Positions 12,650-25,261 of a stretch of DNA of 64,000 nucleotides are shown one piece after another (the stretch's first letter is position 1; each line of letters opens with the position of its first letter). The position numbers were made by a program, and so were the translations under genes. Where the stretch lies: the NCBI GenBank assembly GCA_025331125.1, contig JAOALB010000156.1, positions 1 through 64,000 on the forward strand. Reading direction: 5' to 3'. The notes beneath the pieces were generated by a model. That model made no database searches and was not told the DNA's origin. It saw only the letters and a list, made by a program, of their open reading frames with translations. The DNA is from Mycogone perniciosa (taxonomy: Eukaryota > Ascomycota > Sordariomycetes > Hypocreales > Hypocreaceae).

Positions 12650-15306
12650 GATTGAGTCTCAGAACTTGTCTTGTTTGAAAATTGAGATGTAGGGACAAGC
12701 GTGGGAGTCTGATTCTTATCCTGACATTACCACTTCGACCCCTCCATTTATATAGTGGATGATGTTTACTGTCGTCCATCTCCGTTGACCTATCAGACCA
12801 TCAGATGACAGAGGAGAGAGATAACCTTCCCCTCTTCTTCCGACTTGCAGTTCACATGCATTAGCGAAAAAAAATGAGTAATCATCATGACTTTGGGTCT
12901 GTCTATGTGAAAGGGAGCACAGTGTAGCTAGCTAGCTGTTCACATGCATGTACTCGACTATAGCGACCAATATCATCAGAGCTGAATACGAACTACCTTG
13001 GCAGTGAAAGAGGTTGGGAGACACTTAACAATGACTCTTTGATATACAAACCTTCTGATTCGTTCAGGTTGGAACCGTCGTACCAATAGTAAGGAGAAGA
13101 TCCCACCTCACTGCACTGCTACGTGAACTAATGCAGGTGGTACGTTGCAGCTGGGCTCTCAAGTCGCCACCAGTTCATCACAAAGTGATGTCGACCAACA
13201 GAGTTAAAGCCATCTGCCAAGATCACGTAAGTTCTCGGCCGGGCCGACTAGTTCTAGATGTGATGCCGCGGCGGCGCGACAGTGAAAGAACTATATAACA
13301 TGCTGTAGTACCTCGGTAAGGAGCTCAGCGAAATGGCCTCTGCCTGTCCATCAACCTGCGGGGTAGCCGTGTCCTGTCACAATTTGGAGAGGCAGAAAAT
13401 GATCAGTCAACACTCTAGTCCAGAAGATAGAGCCCAACATTTCAGAGACAACATGCCAACGGGCGCAACCGAGGGGACCAAGAAACTGAGACATGAAGAT
13501 AGCACGATGAGGGACCAGTCGATTACGTTGGAAACAGTCAAACAACACGAGAGATTACGCTAATGACGTTGCATGGAAGCTATGGCCAAAAGTATATATG
13601 TAGAGAGGGAGGGCCTTTTGATATCTGATGATGGGGCTCGTCAGGCTCCCTCGTCCCGAGCCTAGCTAACTTAGTCGTTTGGCTCTAGACCCAATAAGTT
13701 ACCGCGTTATCGACTCGGCAATTCTAGTCAAGACATTGTCCCTACCACCCCACAATACCCCTGACGCTGGCCATAGAGGAGGCAGCCCGCTTGAGCTCAA
13801 ACCCTGGTTGATGCTCCATGCCGGCGGGGTATACCCTTGTATGGTTTGAGTTTGATATTACTATTCCTCCGGACTGCAAGGTATTGTGGCGGGCTGAACT
13901 AGGGTCAGAAAATGATGAGTCGCAAAGTCGGAAACATGTTATAACGGATAAGGTACCCACTTGCTGAAAGAAGTTACCGAGGTGCCAGAGAAGAGAATCT
14001 AGACCATGAGGATGCAGGCGATGTAGTCGTATCAATGTTGCCACCTGGAATGGTAGGTTGGCTGGATATGTCTCGACCAGTAAGAAGAGTGAGCTTCCTG
14101 TTGTGGAATGCAATATATGTACGTATTACGGAGTACGCATTACTCCGCAGCTGAACTTCAACATTCGATCTAGACAGGAAAGTCGCCGTTACCCCGCAGC
14201 ATATGAAGTAGTACATATGTACGAAGTATGTATGCCGACAAGCCAAGGAAGTCCTATCCAATCAGGTGTGCAACAATAGCAAGCTGGAATTTGCCACAGT
14301 GCTTTGACCCACTCAGTAAAGTCTCTGTTTCTTAACGGAGTCTCTTGTTGATACCCCATTTGCCAGCCGTTCTCGGGTAGGTGTAGGAGCATCTTGCCTG
14401 TCAAACCTTCTTTTTTGTCATGATGACACAAGCTCTGGGTCATGACAGCCTACGGAGTATTAATAACTACGGCATTGGTAGTCTCGGTACGGTCCGATCT
14501 TAGCTTTGGACAAAGGAACTAATACTGCGGATCACTACGCATACTAGTACCAGTACTAAACCTCATCAAAAATACAACTCTACTGGTATGCTTAGGTTGC
14601 ATTAGTGGCCGTTAGTTTGCTGTATCCTCTCGGCAACGTCTCGTCTACTCTCCGGATTCCGTGCCCCACCTCCTGAGCCCCAGTCATCTTGTCCCTTGTC
14701 CCTTCGTCCAAGCCTATCATATGTACGGTCTAACCGACAGAGGGGTATGTTCCACTCCGGCTACTCCGCACAGAGTTTTCTTACAATTATGAGACAATAG
14801 ATTGGCTGGCATGATGGAGAGGGTGTCCATCATCTAGTAAGTGCACGTCTTCACTCGGACTTGGCGTCAGCTTGGATCGGAGGTTCCGGCAGTGCACCAA
14901 TACTCATCAACTGTGGAATTTAGCGAGGGCAGCCAAGATCATACCACTCGAGTGAGAGGATTGGGCTCCTATCAGCCTTCCTTGTGACTGTTACGCTGTG
15001 GTCTACGATAGGTGCGTCTGGAGCGCCACGACAGAGTGCAGCATAGCCCCTGAAGCAACGGCAGATACGCTGTTATCATGGTAGTATTGGTCCGGGTATG
15101 TCCGAGTGCTATTGCATGTGTTGGCAAGGACAAAAATGCCGAAACAGAACGATGCTTTTTTTCATACCATGCAGGGCATCTGATAAATGGAGCTCCGGGA
15201 CCCTCCAAAGGATGTCTCCAGGAGTTGACCACATTGTGACCAAGAGGCGACCTCAGTCTGCTTGTTTTCTCAACGAACGCACACTTTGTTTGCATTTCCC
15301 GCCAAA
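12650..15306. other. Long intergenic region, no supported gene
   Basis: This is the shared upstream region of the divergent Ppo and DUF2235 genes. Several short ORFs (for example at 13333-13563 and 14972-15295) show no domain and overlap on opposite strands. Short TACGGAGTA or TACTCCG motifs occur near 14128-14150 and 14451. A CT-rich, CTAGCTAGCT-containing stretch lies near 12925. Confidence 0.5.
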
Positions 15307-17070
15307 ATGCCGTCCTTGGAAGGCAATGATGCCCCCCCGAGCCAGGAGTGTGCGAAGCTCATTCTCTGCTTCGATGGTACTGGCAACGTCTTCAGCGGAT
15401 CCAACGCCGACACCAACGTCGTCAAACTATTGAGCAAGCTGGACCGCAATCACCCTAAACAATACCATTACTATCAGTGTGAGTCTCATTTTTCTTTCTA
15501 AATCTTTCGACACTGACCTCCCCATCAGCCGGCATTGGCACATATGATATCGGCGAGACATCCGTGAACAAGTCATGGATTGGTGAGATGCGGAGCTCCA
15601 TTTCGCAGACCATCGACCAGGGATTCGGCACCACATTTGACGCGCATGTCATAGCTGGGTATCGATTTCTCATGCGCTACTACGAATCTGTAAGCAATGC
15701 TTCCAACTTCACATCGGGTCGTGTCACTAATAAGCAACTGTTAAGAATGCTAAGATATACATGTTTGGATTCAGTCGTGGTGCCTTCACGGCCAAGTTTC
15801 TGGCACGCATGATTAACAAGGTCGGTCTGCTTTGCAAGGGCAACGAGGAAATGGTTCCCTTCGCATTCCGCCTCTACCAGCGCTACCTATCAGGCTATAT
15901 TCAGGATCGCATAGATGCGCAAGACAAGCTATGCGAGGACACTGATTGCGGACCTGAGATGGAGTCGCTGCTACACGGAGAGGACGGCGGGATCGAAGTG
16001 GAACACAGCCACGAAACCGAGCTGGCTCTCAATGAGATTACAGCCTTCAGTCAAACCTTCTGCCGAAAGGAGGGTGGAAAGGGCAGGGAGCGGAACATCA
16101 AAGTCTACTTCCTTGGTATCTGGGACTGCGTGAACTCCGTGGCAGTCTTGGAGCAGAAGTCTCCCTTGCCAGTACCAGTGGCTGGGACCGCAAAGTTTGT
16201 CCGACACGCTGTTGCTGTCGACGAGCGCCGTGTCAAGTTCAAGCCAGCTTTGCTCGCCCAGGACATTCGAGCCACCTCCAACGATGACAGTGAAGACATC
16301 AAGGAGGTCTGGTTCCCAGGCTGCCATGGAGATGTCGGTGGTGGCTGGCCCTCTGTCGCCGACAACCCTCTCGATACCAAAAAGAACATGACCGTTTGGC
16401 AAAAGATCAAGAATTTCTGGACATCCCGCAAGCCCACTGAGGCCAGCAAGGACATCGACTCTGACCGCTTGCAGATGAGTGATATCCCGCTGGCATGGAT
16501 GATCCGCGAGCTTGAGCTCGTGGGCCAACTGGATCCCCCTGCGTCAGTCAAATGGTGCGACAGCGTTAACAAGTTCAAGAGGCGTTTCCATGAGAAGAAG
16601 AATTACGCATTGAGTGCAGTCATGCACGACTCACTCGCGTTTGGCTTTGGCACAGGCTTCTTCAAAGTGCTGCTTTGGAAATTCATGGGTAAGCACCCCC
16701 TCGGACGAACAACCATGACCAGCCAGCACCCTTCCCAATCCCATCTCAAGTTTCATGGCTGACTCAAACAGAATATCTTCCCTTCATCACCCGCTGGGAG
16801 TTGAGCCAGAACGGATCCATATGGGTGAACGTCCGCTTTCCGCTCAACAAGGGCTCTGCCCGCGATATCCCACGCGATGCAGTGCTGCACGAGTCTCTGG
16901 TTTGGCGACTACACAATGATGCCTCGTACCGCCCCAAAAACAATCATGGCGAAGACCTGCCGCCTTGCCTAAAGTCCAAGGATCGCATTGCCGACTTTAG
17001 AAAGCTGATTGAAGCCCAGTCAGAGTCGGATTCTGATCATCAGACGTACGAGTTCGTGCGAATTGATTAG
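15307..17070 (+). CDS. DUF2235 alpha/beta-hydrolase domain protein
   Basis: Four exons (15307-15478, 15529-15689, 15746-16688, 16772-17070), all joined in frame at GT-AG borders, encode about 525 residues. Family hallmarks are the N-terminal LILCFDGTGN, the nucleophile elbow GFSRGAF (serine at about 15773) and the late CHGDVGGGW, corresponding to the conserved histidine/aspartate element of DUF2235 (the same fold as bacterial Tle1 phospholipases). No signal peptide or membrane segment is seen, so it is probably cytosolic. Substrates of the fungal members are unknown to me; lipase, phospholipase or peptidase activity is only inferred from the fold. An alternative upstream ATG at 15262 is in frame, but MPSLEG at 15307 is the more usual beginning. 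It lies just upstream of, and parallel to, the broken membrane-ankyrin gene. Confidence 0.88.
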
Positions 17071-17681
17071 TGAGAGTGAGAGGGGAGAGCACAAAGCAAC
17101 TCTTTCTCATTTTGATGCTGATGCTAGTTGAATTGTTGGGGTGCTGTTTATAGTATGAAATGTCAGAAAAATATCGTCGAGATTGTGTTTCTGTACATGA
17201 CCACAAAGTGCAATTGTCTTGCATTAAGTTAGCAATAATATCGTCAAGCCTTTCAGCGTAATTAATTATACGTGATCCAGATTGGACGGGCTCATTGGTT
17301 ATCTCTGCTCGTCTAAGAGCACTTCGCAATTCCCATGTCTTAGCCACTCTTTACATACCGATTAGTGAACGGATGTCAAATAGGTTATGCAGCAAAGCGA
17401 CGAGGGAAAAGATAGCTCCTATTACCATGGATAACTCTAGTTACTAAAATAATCGTTATGTCGCATAATATAAGAGGTCACTTATCCACACGCATAGTGT
17501 GGGCTCGCATTTTGCTGGATTTTGGTCTGACACCTTAGCCATTACAACTGGATAACATATTGGACAGCCGCGTTGCCCATACCAAAAAAAAGCAACACTA
17601 GAGAAATAATTTTTATCAAGGCACACAAAAATACCTTCTCCCATCTCTATTCTTTCGTGTCTCACTTGGCAGTTATTTGAC

Positions 17682-20600
17682 GTGGACTCCAAGACGAAAT
17701 CTGCTGATGGGGTTGGCCCAATTATGCCTCTCGTACCCACCGATTTTGTCCACATATTGTATATGACATGGTCTCGTCATCCAATAACTGAGAGCTTCAA
17801 TAAAATGATAGGCTATCGTCCCTCCACCACAGTCCAGTTTATGCAAGTCCTTCCATCCAACAGAAAAGACAGGATTACAAGTATGCTGCGTATGGCATTG
17901 GGCTGTTCTTGGGCCGTAAGCTGCTTCAAGATGTTTCTCAGGCCAAGGCATCCTCCAACTATACACACTTTGCAATAGCTCTGATAGCGAATTTTTTCTT
18001 CTGGAAACGATAAAATTGTGTAATAACCATGGCTAAATGTTTCTTCCTCGTCTGCATCTTCGCCACCATGGGTGTCAAAGCCGACGACGGCGTATCCTCC
18101 AACTGTTCCGTCGGTACCTCCACGTGGCAGTGGACGGTGACTGGGCCAAGATTGAACCTTCACACATAAAAAGATTCATTTTGAAGTTTAGTTTCTCTAA
18201 CGGCAAACACACTACTAGCAACACGAAGGGCGCTGACAAAAAGAGTCGCTCTGGAGGCAGCAAACATATCGAATTTGCCCCGAAGCCCAACCTCTCACTC
18301 AATGTCGGAATTAAGAGGCAGCCAGACTGGGTCTTCTACGTCGTGGCATTGATTGGACTCATTCTCCAAGCTGCCGTCATGGTCTTCGCTGGCGCTACTG
18401 TCTGGATATTTCATTGGGATGTCGACGAGTCAGGCAGTGAAGCTTCCAGAAACTACGCGCCGGGAATATATATCGCAGGCACCATTGCTCTATGCTGTGG
18501 CATGTGGGGTTTTGCTGCTCTTATTGGGCAAACAACAAACGAGATCTATTATCGACGCAAGAGGGAATCCCCCTCGCGGCTATATTGGCTCCAGCCAGGG
18601 CCTCAAGTTATTGCGGACCAAAGCTTTGATCCCTTCGCATATTCTGATGAAAAGGAGCCTCTTATGATCTGGACGTCATCTACTAAGGATTTCAAGCACA
18701 ATTTCCATGTCCATACCTTTGTCACTGTCTCGCTTGTGCTGTTGGACTATATTGCGCAGTCCATCGGCTTGCGAGGGCTGAATTCCTGGGTTTCAATCGC
18801 ACAACTGGGCATTGCTTTGGCGATGAGCATTCTACGCGGAGCCTTGCGTATGCAGCGTCTGAATAGAAGCGACAACAGCTTGACAGAGTGGCCCGATCTG
18901 GTTGCAGGCCATGAGCTCGACTGGCTCGCCTTCGAGATTGCTCGTCAAGATTCTCGACGGAGTAGCCCTAATCAAGGAGCGCAAACGAAGTTGCTTTGGC
19001 TGGTCACTGGTGAGCATGGAGAGGGAATCGAACTTGAACAGGAAGGTACTGCCCAGTCTAAATATGAAAGGTCTTCTGCAGTTAGTCCCAGAGAAAACCA
19101 GTCCGATTCGAGCGCCACAGTGAGGTGACAACGAACCGCCCTGCCAGCAAACATCTGGCAGATTGCGATCAGGTATTTCTAGACCGTGTGCGTCTTGCTC
19201 ACCTCACTGGTCACTTTTTCTTCGAGACTATGGAAATAGGGGACTATCAGCCTTGGAAGGATGGGAGGGTCAAGGTTCGTGCCAATTCCAGGAAGCTAGC
19301 TCAGCGATTTGTCAAGCTGCGGCGGGTCTTTTACAAGGCCGCACAAACAAGAAGCCTATCAAGCTGGGTGTAAAGGCGGTCATGCCCGGAGGTGGCTCGA
19401 CTCAAAATGACCGACTTGTTCATGTGACTATCAAACCTCCAGCGGACCACGCGCAGATCAGTTGGAGCATCTACTCTGCACAATTGGAGGCAATCCTGGG
19501 ACTGTGGTTGTAGTCTCTTTCTTTTGAAGAGTACATTCCCAGTGAAAATGGCTGGGAGAATGCAATTTCTCTAACTGAGAAACCAAATCTCGGTACAATG
19601 AGAATCATTTCTGCCGGCAACGATGAAGGAAATTGGGAGGAACATACAAACATCGACACAGAGATGAGTCTATGGCTTGGTTCCGACCATATTCAATACC
19701 CCAAGACTATCCTTAAAATTGGGAACAACCACAAACACAGTCTCTCCGATAAGTGGAGACACACTTCCGGGGACAAAAACATGCTTGAGAGTGACCTGGA
19801 AAGCCCAGATGCATCCTAACTAGATCAATCTGGACATCATTTCCAACGACTTTGTGGTTGGAATCTAGTCTACGATCTACCACGAGCAAAATCCTCTGAC
19901 CAGTACGTTCAAGTACAGGCATTTAAGATAGACTCCAAAGAGTACTCGTTACTCGATGTTTGCACACAGGACTTATTCATTACGCTTATACGCTCCATTT
20001 CCGCTTTTAACTGGCGAAATATGGATAAGACGACTGTTCCTGAGTTTGATGGGAATATCCGTCTGGAGAACCCAGCTCTCACCATTCTCACCAGAGTATT
20101 TATTGACAACGGACTGGGAACACTTTCGCACGCCATTGGATGTATTGTTCCGCCATTCAGAACTCAGATTCGCCCCCAAGATGAGAGTTTGTCATCAACT
20201 CTGGTGAGAGCGGCAGAAAAATATCGGCGAAATGGCGAGTGGGAGCGAGGGGAAGTTGTGCTGCGATGGGCTTGCAAGTATTTCTCATTGCCTTCTGAAC
20301 AGGGTGAACAGGCCGATTCGCGCTATCCTATGATAGCTCTTCGGGCGATTGGCGAGTTTTACCGCTGGTCTCTCTCTAAGACAACCAACGGCGAGAGACA
20401 GAAATTCGGCCAAGCAGGAATTAAGTGGATGAAAGAAATCTACAGTGATTCTAATGACATCGTTGCTTCCTACATCGACATCGCGACAAGAATTGAGAAT
20501 CATGCAAGCAGCAATCAGTTACAAGTCAAGGGCAATTCTGATAATGAGAATAACTTTGTCAACGCTATCAAGGACCGAAGAAGAACGGATGCATTATACT

Positions 20601-21318
20601 ACTTGTGCTATATCAACGGCGATTTTACTTCCTGCGTTCTCGTGAGGCGCTTCCTCTTGCTGGTCGAAACGGCTGGGTCGAAGTTATAGATGCGATCTTG
20701 GAGATGAATGGAAACCCAAACAACCAAGATGAACAGGGTAGAACAGTAGCATCCTACTGCGCCGAAATGGGCTACCAGACACAGCTCAGACAATTAATTG
20801 ACATGGGCGCTAGTATGGAGCTCACGGATAACCAAATGCGCTCTCCATTACACTGGGCAGCATCAACTGGCAGTGAGGATATCGTCAGAATTCTTTTAGA
20901 TGCCAAGCAGGTAGACTACAACAGACAAGACAACAACAACTGGACACCCCTTATTTTTGCAGTTCATTTAAACCAGAAAGCTATGGTACAGCTGCTCCTA
21001 GAGAAAGGCGCGAATATTGAGGCAAAAGATAATGACGGTTACACTGCTCTTATTATCGCAGTTCGTTTGGGACAGGAAGCTATAGTGCAGCTGCTCCTAG
21101 AGAAAGGCGCGAATATTGAGGCAAAAACTAGTATTGGTCATACAGCTCTTATTCGGGCAGTTATCTCTAAAGATAAAGCTCTTACACAGCTGCTCTTAGA
21201 GAAAGGCGCGAATATTGAGGCAAAAGCTAATAATGGCCGGACACCACTAAGCAGGGCTCGCTACAAGGGTCATGACTCTATGATAAATCTACTTAAGGAA
21301 CAGGGAGCTATAAGTTAA
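17682..21318 (+). pseudogene. Large fungal membrane protein with C-terminal ankyrin repeats, heavily decayed
   Basis: Conserved pieces of one long fungal family follow each other in different frames. They are an N-terminal segment with VQFMQVLPSNRKDRI (17682-17890), a membrane segment region (18130-19126) with VFYVVALIGLILQAAVMVF and a second hydrophobic stretch around 18455-18530, a segment with VRLAHLTGHFFFETME (19190-19250), the SAQLEAILGLWL region (about 19475), a helical region (19837-20640) and about six ankyrin repeats (20680-21318, e.g. LLLEKGANIEAK three times). Breaks: frame change between 17950 and 18080, frame change at about 19110-19130, frameshift near 19300, TAG at 19511-19513 where a Trp codon is expected (TGG-to-TAG), frameshift near 19820 and frameshift near 20640. 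The exact 5' end is unknown. No function is assigned to the family that I know of; the architecture suggests a membrane-bound ankyrin protein. Confidence 0.75.
20989..21226 (+). repeat. Three near-identical ankyrin-repeat cores, 99-base period
   Basis: A 36-base core starting CAGCTGCTCCTAGAGAAAGG occurs at about 20989, 21088 and 21187, with only one C/T difference. The other 63 bases of each unit have diverged. The spacing equals one 33-residue ankyrin repeat. Confidence 0.85.
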
Positions 21319-22244
21319 TCAACACCAACACATAGTTCTAGATATTATGAATGTAATAAAGGAGGAATATATGTCAGAAGAAGCATTTAATTCGTAGAAT
21401 CATAGGTAACCACCATAGTTTTGGTATCGAGGAAACAGCAAAGAAAAGCAGGTTTATCACTAGAGTCCTGCTGGATGCGTGAATAGGAGTGACTGAAAAC
21501 CGGAGCTTGATTGATACTTGAAGACCTGGAGGTCGGCTCCCCGTTGATTTCCGTGCATATCAGGGAAAGGTGTATGCTAATGACATTTCTATCTAGATTC
21601 ACAAAAGTAGTCCATAGTAATGAGAGTGCTGCGTTGTAGCGGAATTATATGTACATACGGATGAGAAAATCCATATTTACTATTTTCCGCATGTGCACCT
21701 TGATTGCTGTGACGAGACACCGCCATCATGGCACTTGAAGGGAGGTTGATGGGCATGTATGATAGGGCAATCAAGATAAGATGCAAAACGGAACTATATA
21801 AAAACGTACTCGCTAATTTATGCTTGACAATATACTCTCTGTCACAGCTTTGCCAACTCAGAGATTGTGAGAAAGGGACTCGGAGGACTCAATTAGTCGA
21901 AATGACTAGCCACCCTCTCGGCCTCGAACAGAAATGCATGTCGCTCGCTCATGTTGAGCCGTTATCTGAGCGCGGCATTAAATTGGTAGATGTATGCAAA
22001 GCGGGGCGAAACATTATGGGCAAAAGATGAACATCGCCCCAGGCAATGATTTCGCTCATATCCCAAGCCCAAGATACAAAGAAGGGGAGATATGGAGTGC
22101 ATAGGAACAATCGTTCACGCGATGCTGTTCGTCTTGGAAGATAGTTATTCCGCCCCGTTCCACCAGCTCCTCGACCCTTTTTGGCACAGCCCAACTTGCT
22201 CAGAACTCAGAACAGACAGACTCTCACATCATATCATATATCCA
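21319..22244. other. No supported gene
   Basis: This is the 3' flank of the ankyrin remnant and the 5' flank of the HNH gene. The ORFs here have no recognisable domain and are interleaved on both strands. Confidence 0.5.
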
Positions 22245-23578
22245 ATGGCATTACCCATCTTACCTGCGCGCGACGGCACAGAGAGACGAATACCCATTCT
22301 TGCACCGCCACTGGTGGCTCCAGCGCCGCGTCTGTATGCGAAAAAGACCATCTTTCGTCATCCTGGCTACAATCCATCAATCAATGTGCTCCTCGCTCTC
22401 CCCTGTGTTGACCATGCATCGAATGTAGACGGCGCATCCAGTGACCCTACGGCGTGGGGAGTTCATCATCGCACAGCCCTCACGGCTTGTTGGATTATCG
22501 CCAATAATGCGTTTGATGGATATCTGGCCCTAGATGCCAAGGGTGTCAGCCGTGTGGATGAGACGGTAGGAATCGATGATGTCCTGACAGACAGGAACTA
22601 CTACTTTATTGTTCCAGGCGAGGGTGAGTAAGTCTATGTGCTACAGCTGTGCTTTAGTAGCTAACAGATCTATTCCACTTGCTAGATCGCTATCCTGTGG
22701 TTCCGTCTTTCCACGACTGGAAATTTCCCCATGAAAGTCTGCCCGATTTTTGGCCTGAGCTGCCACCAGCTGAATCCCCATCTGGCGGCAGTGTGTGTGT
22801 CATCACAAAGTATCCCTGGGCGGTAACCAAAGCCCACGTTGTGCCCAGTGCCCAGGTTGAGTGGTTTAAAATGAATAGCATGAGGCAATATTGTACTGCA
22901 GCTGTCCCGAGCATTGATGGCCATGATAATCTTGTGTTTCTTAAGCTAGATATTCATGATTGCCTTGATCGGTTCATGTTCACTCTCGTACCGAAGCCTC
23001 AAGCAGCCACCGAACCCAGAAGCAGCCAGAAAGGCAACTCATTATTTTACACAGTCCATGTCCTTGCGAATGATCAGCCCTTATTCACTCAGCTCCATCA
23101 TAATATTCAGCTCCCTGACCTCCAGGGCGTGGCGCGTGAATACCTTTTTGCTCGCTTTGCACTCGCTATCTTCATGAACGTCAAGGGATTCATAACGGAC
23201 GGATATAAACGCCGCGTCGCAAGACACAGAGTCGTCAACGAAGATGCCGGTCCTGAAGTCGTCATTGAGCAGGTTGATGGGCCAGAACTCCAGAGGCTGT
23301 ATGGCGGTGGAAAGAGCCGAAGCGCAAGTCCTGCTAAGAGAAAACGACCGGGCGCAGAGGACGAGGTAGATTATGAAGTAAGCACTCCTGAGCTTTGGGG
23401 CGGGTCTGTGGATGATCTCGATCTCGATAGTTTGGATGAGTCCATTGATGAGATGTCCACTGATCAATGGTATCGTCGGAGGCTAGAAGAGCAAGAAGAG
23501 GAAGAACGCGGTCGCCCAAAGAAGAGGACGAGGGTGCCGGCACATGATGCAGACGACGGCGTCACATTGGCTGAATGA
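22245..23578 (+). CDS. HNH_2-type nuclease-domain protein
   Basis: Two exons (22245-22623 and 22686-23578) join in frame to give 423 residues, starting MALPILPARDG. The central part reads CVITKYPWAVTKAHVVP, matching the C-x2-T ... AH-x-VP core of the fungal HNH_2 family (HNH endonuclease-like). The C-terminal third is low-complexity and charged, with a basic SPAKRKRP patch (possible nuclear signal), an acidic stretch and a second basic PKKRTR motif. Catalytic activity has not been shown for these fungal proteins to my knowledge; a nucleic-acid role is inferred from the fold and the basic motifs. The frame is undisturbed, in contrast to its upstream neighbour. Confidence 0.8.
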
Positions 23579-24129
23579 GCCAGCTTTCCAAGATTGCTTA
23601 ATATTTCTAAAACTACCTAATATTTCTGACATAGACTCATATTTCTAAAGTTGCCTGAAATTTCTAGGCTTTCCTGGCTTTCCTAGAACGAGCGATACGC
23701 ATGATGTACTATCTTGAAGGAGATCTGATAAGGATAGAAATGGTTGTGGTCTTTTGGCAGCATTGGGAGAAAATACAGACTTTCAGTAATACTAAAGCAT
23801 CCTGATTGAGGTTCCTTTATTGCGCATTCAGCCTTCTATAACTGCCATACGTTAGCTGGTATACAGGAGAGTAAAGGAGTCTGGGCGGATAGTCTCGCAG
23901 GAGCAGGTAGTTTGCCATAGAGGCGCTAGTTAGTGTCAAAATGTTGACTGTGTTGACCTCTGACTTGCCTGTTTCCCTAGAAGAGAGTGAAGTTCCTGCT
24001 TTATACTGGCTTCTAGTTACGTGGCCTGTTGATGTGCTGGTCCCTTGGCGGGTCTCCTAATAGTTTGCTTCCCGACAGTGTTTCTATGTATATGTTGGCG
24101 TTCATCTTTACAAGGTTGCAAACAATAAG
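23579..24129. other. No supported gene
   Basis: A short run of ATATTTCTAA-like repeats lies at about 23600-23690, just after the HNH stop codon. No coding signal is seen. Confidence 0.45.
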
Positions 24130-24620
24130 CTCCGCTTTATATTTCGCCTCTCTCACAACATAGGCTAAGGATGCTGAGTAGGTAGGTGACTCTATCAAAG
24201 ACTTTAGCATTTACTATCGGTATTGGCAGTAATATGAATGAGAATATCAGGTACAAAAGAGTTACTGGGATGAGGTCAAATATAGACTCATGGTTGTGCC
24301 TGGTGATGAGGATATCTACTCCACGATTATTGCCATTTATAGTGACAAATTCAAGACCATCAGTTGAATAGACCACTTCAGGCCATCTTAGAGGGTTGGG
24401 ACGCCACAAAATTACAGCAGTGACAGATTCAGCAGTGGCAATAACGCGGTTTCGAGTGCGGTTTTCGATGTTGATAAGCCCTCCTAGCTATTGTTCTAAA
24501 CACAAGCATTACAGTCGATAATACTCCATCCAGTCTCTCTAAGACCCTTCTCATCTGTTGTAAGAGTATGTTCATCGTCGTATCCGAATGTCGGAGCTTG
24601 ACAATGCTATTATCTATATG
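24130..24620 (-). CDS. Possible small hypothetical membrane protein
   Basis: Leftward reading gives two protein-like segments. One is acidic, with GYDDEHTLTTDEKG, near 24600-24500. After a possible short intron there is an open stretch with VTAVILWRPNPLRWPEV, ending after a hydrophobic segment LIPVTLLYLIFSFILLPIPI (about 24290-24230). One transmembrane helix is likely. I do not recognise the family, the start is not clear, and it may be a fragment. Confidence 0.25.
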
Positions 24621-25261
24621 AAGATACTTTTATTAGTAGTTACATACCTCAAGTATTCCCATCATATTACTCGTAACCACCTAAACAACCATGTTGTTAC
24701 TTCTACAATCTCGCATCGTCATGGTCCAAATGCTCAAGAAAAGTCCCAGAGATATGATTGAAAATAAATGGCGCGCTACACTTTGATCCAGGCAAATCTT
24801 TTGAGCGCCGCCAACTTACGGCAGCATTCAGGGAAAGTAGTCGATCTTGTCTTTTTCCTGCTGTGTGGACTTTTAATGGATTTTTAGACCTAAAAGCTTC
24901 AGGGGCAGAGGGTAACACTATGCAGGGCGAGGCCTCGCTCGCTGTAACGGTTTTGTAATGGCAGATATAGCAGAAGTGACTGGTTTTAAGCTCGCTACAA
25001 CGCACGAAATAGACGACTAAGCAGTCTAGAAAAGGGGTGGCGTGCAGACCATCCATGTACGACTTCTGATGTTCCCAGAATTTGCACAGAAATACTTTGG
25101 GAGTGAAGACTTGATTGAACTCCCAAGGTTTGGATATCAAGATACATCATCTGTCTAAAATCTCAAGTCCATGGCGTTTCCCCTGTACCACGGCTACGTT
25201 TCAACACCAACTGCCCCTCCCAATCCTAGTTTGAATAAAGAAGAAATTTAGCACAACCGAA
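24621..25261. other. No supported gene
   Basis: A 145-codon minus-strand ORF (24703-25140) has no domain that I recognise and competes with open frames on the other strand. I do not call it. Confidence 0.4.

Noticed and set aside
15971..16528. 185-codon minus-strand ORF
   Set aside because: Antisense shadow of the DUF2235 gene's third exon.
17950..18080. Minus-strand reading DADEEETFSHGYYTILSF beside the frame break of the ankyrin gene, suggesting a small inversion
   Set aside because: It resembles what I would expect in the forward protein, but I cannot confirm the family sequence here from memory, and chance is possible. Alignment to an intact homologue would decide.
24703..25140. 145-codon minus-strand ORF
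   Set aside because: No recognisable domain, and open frames exist on the other strand as well.
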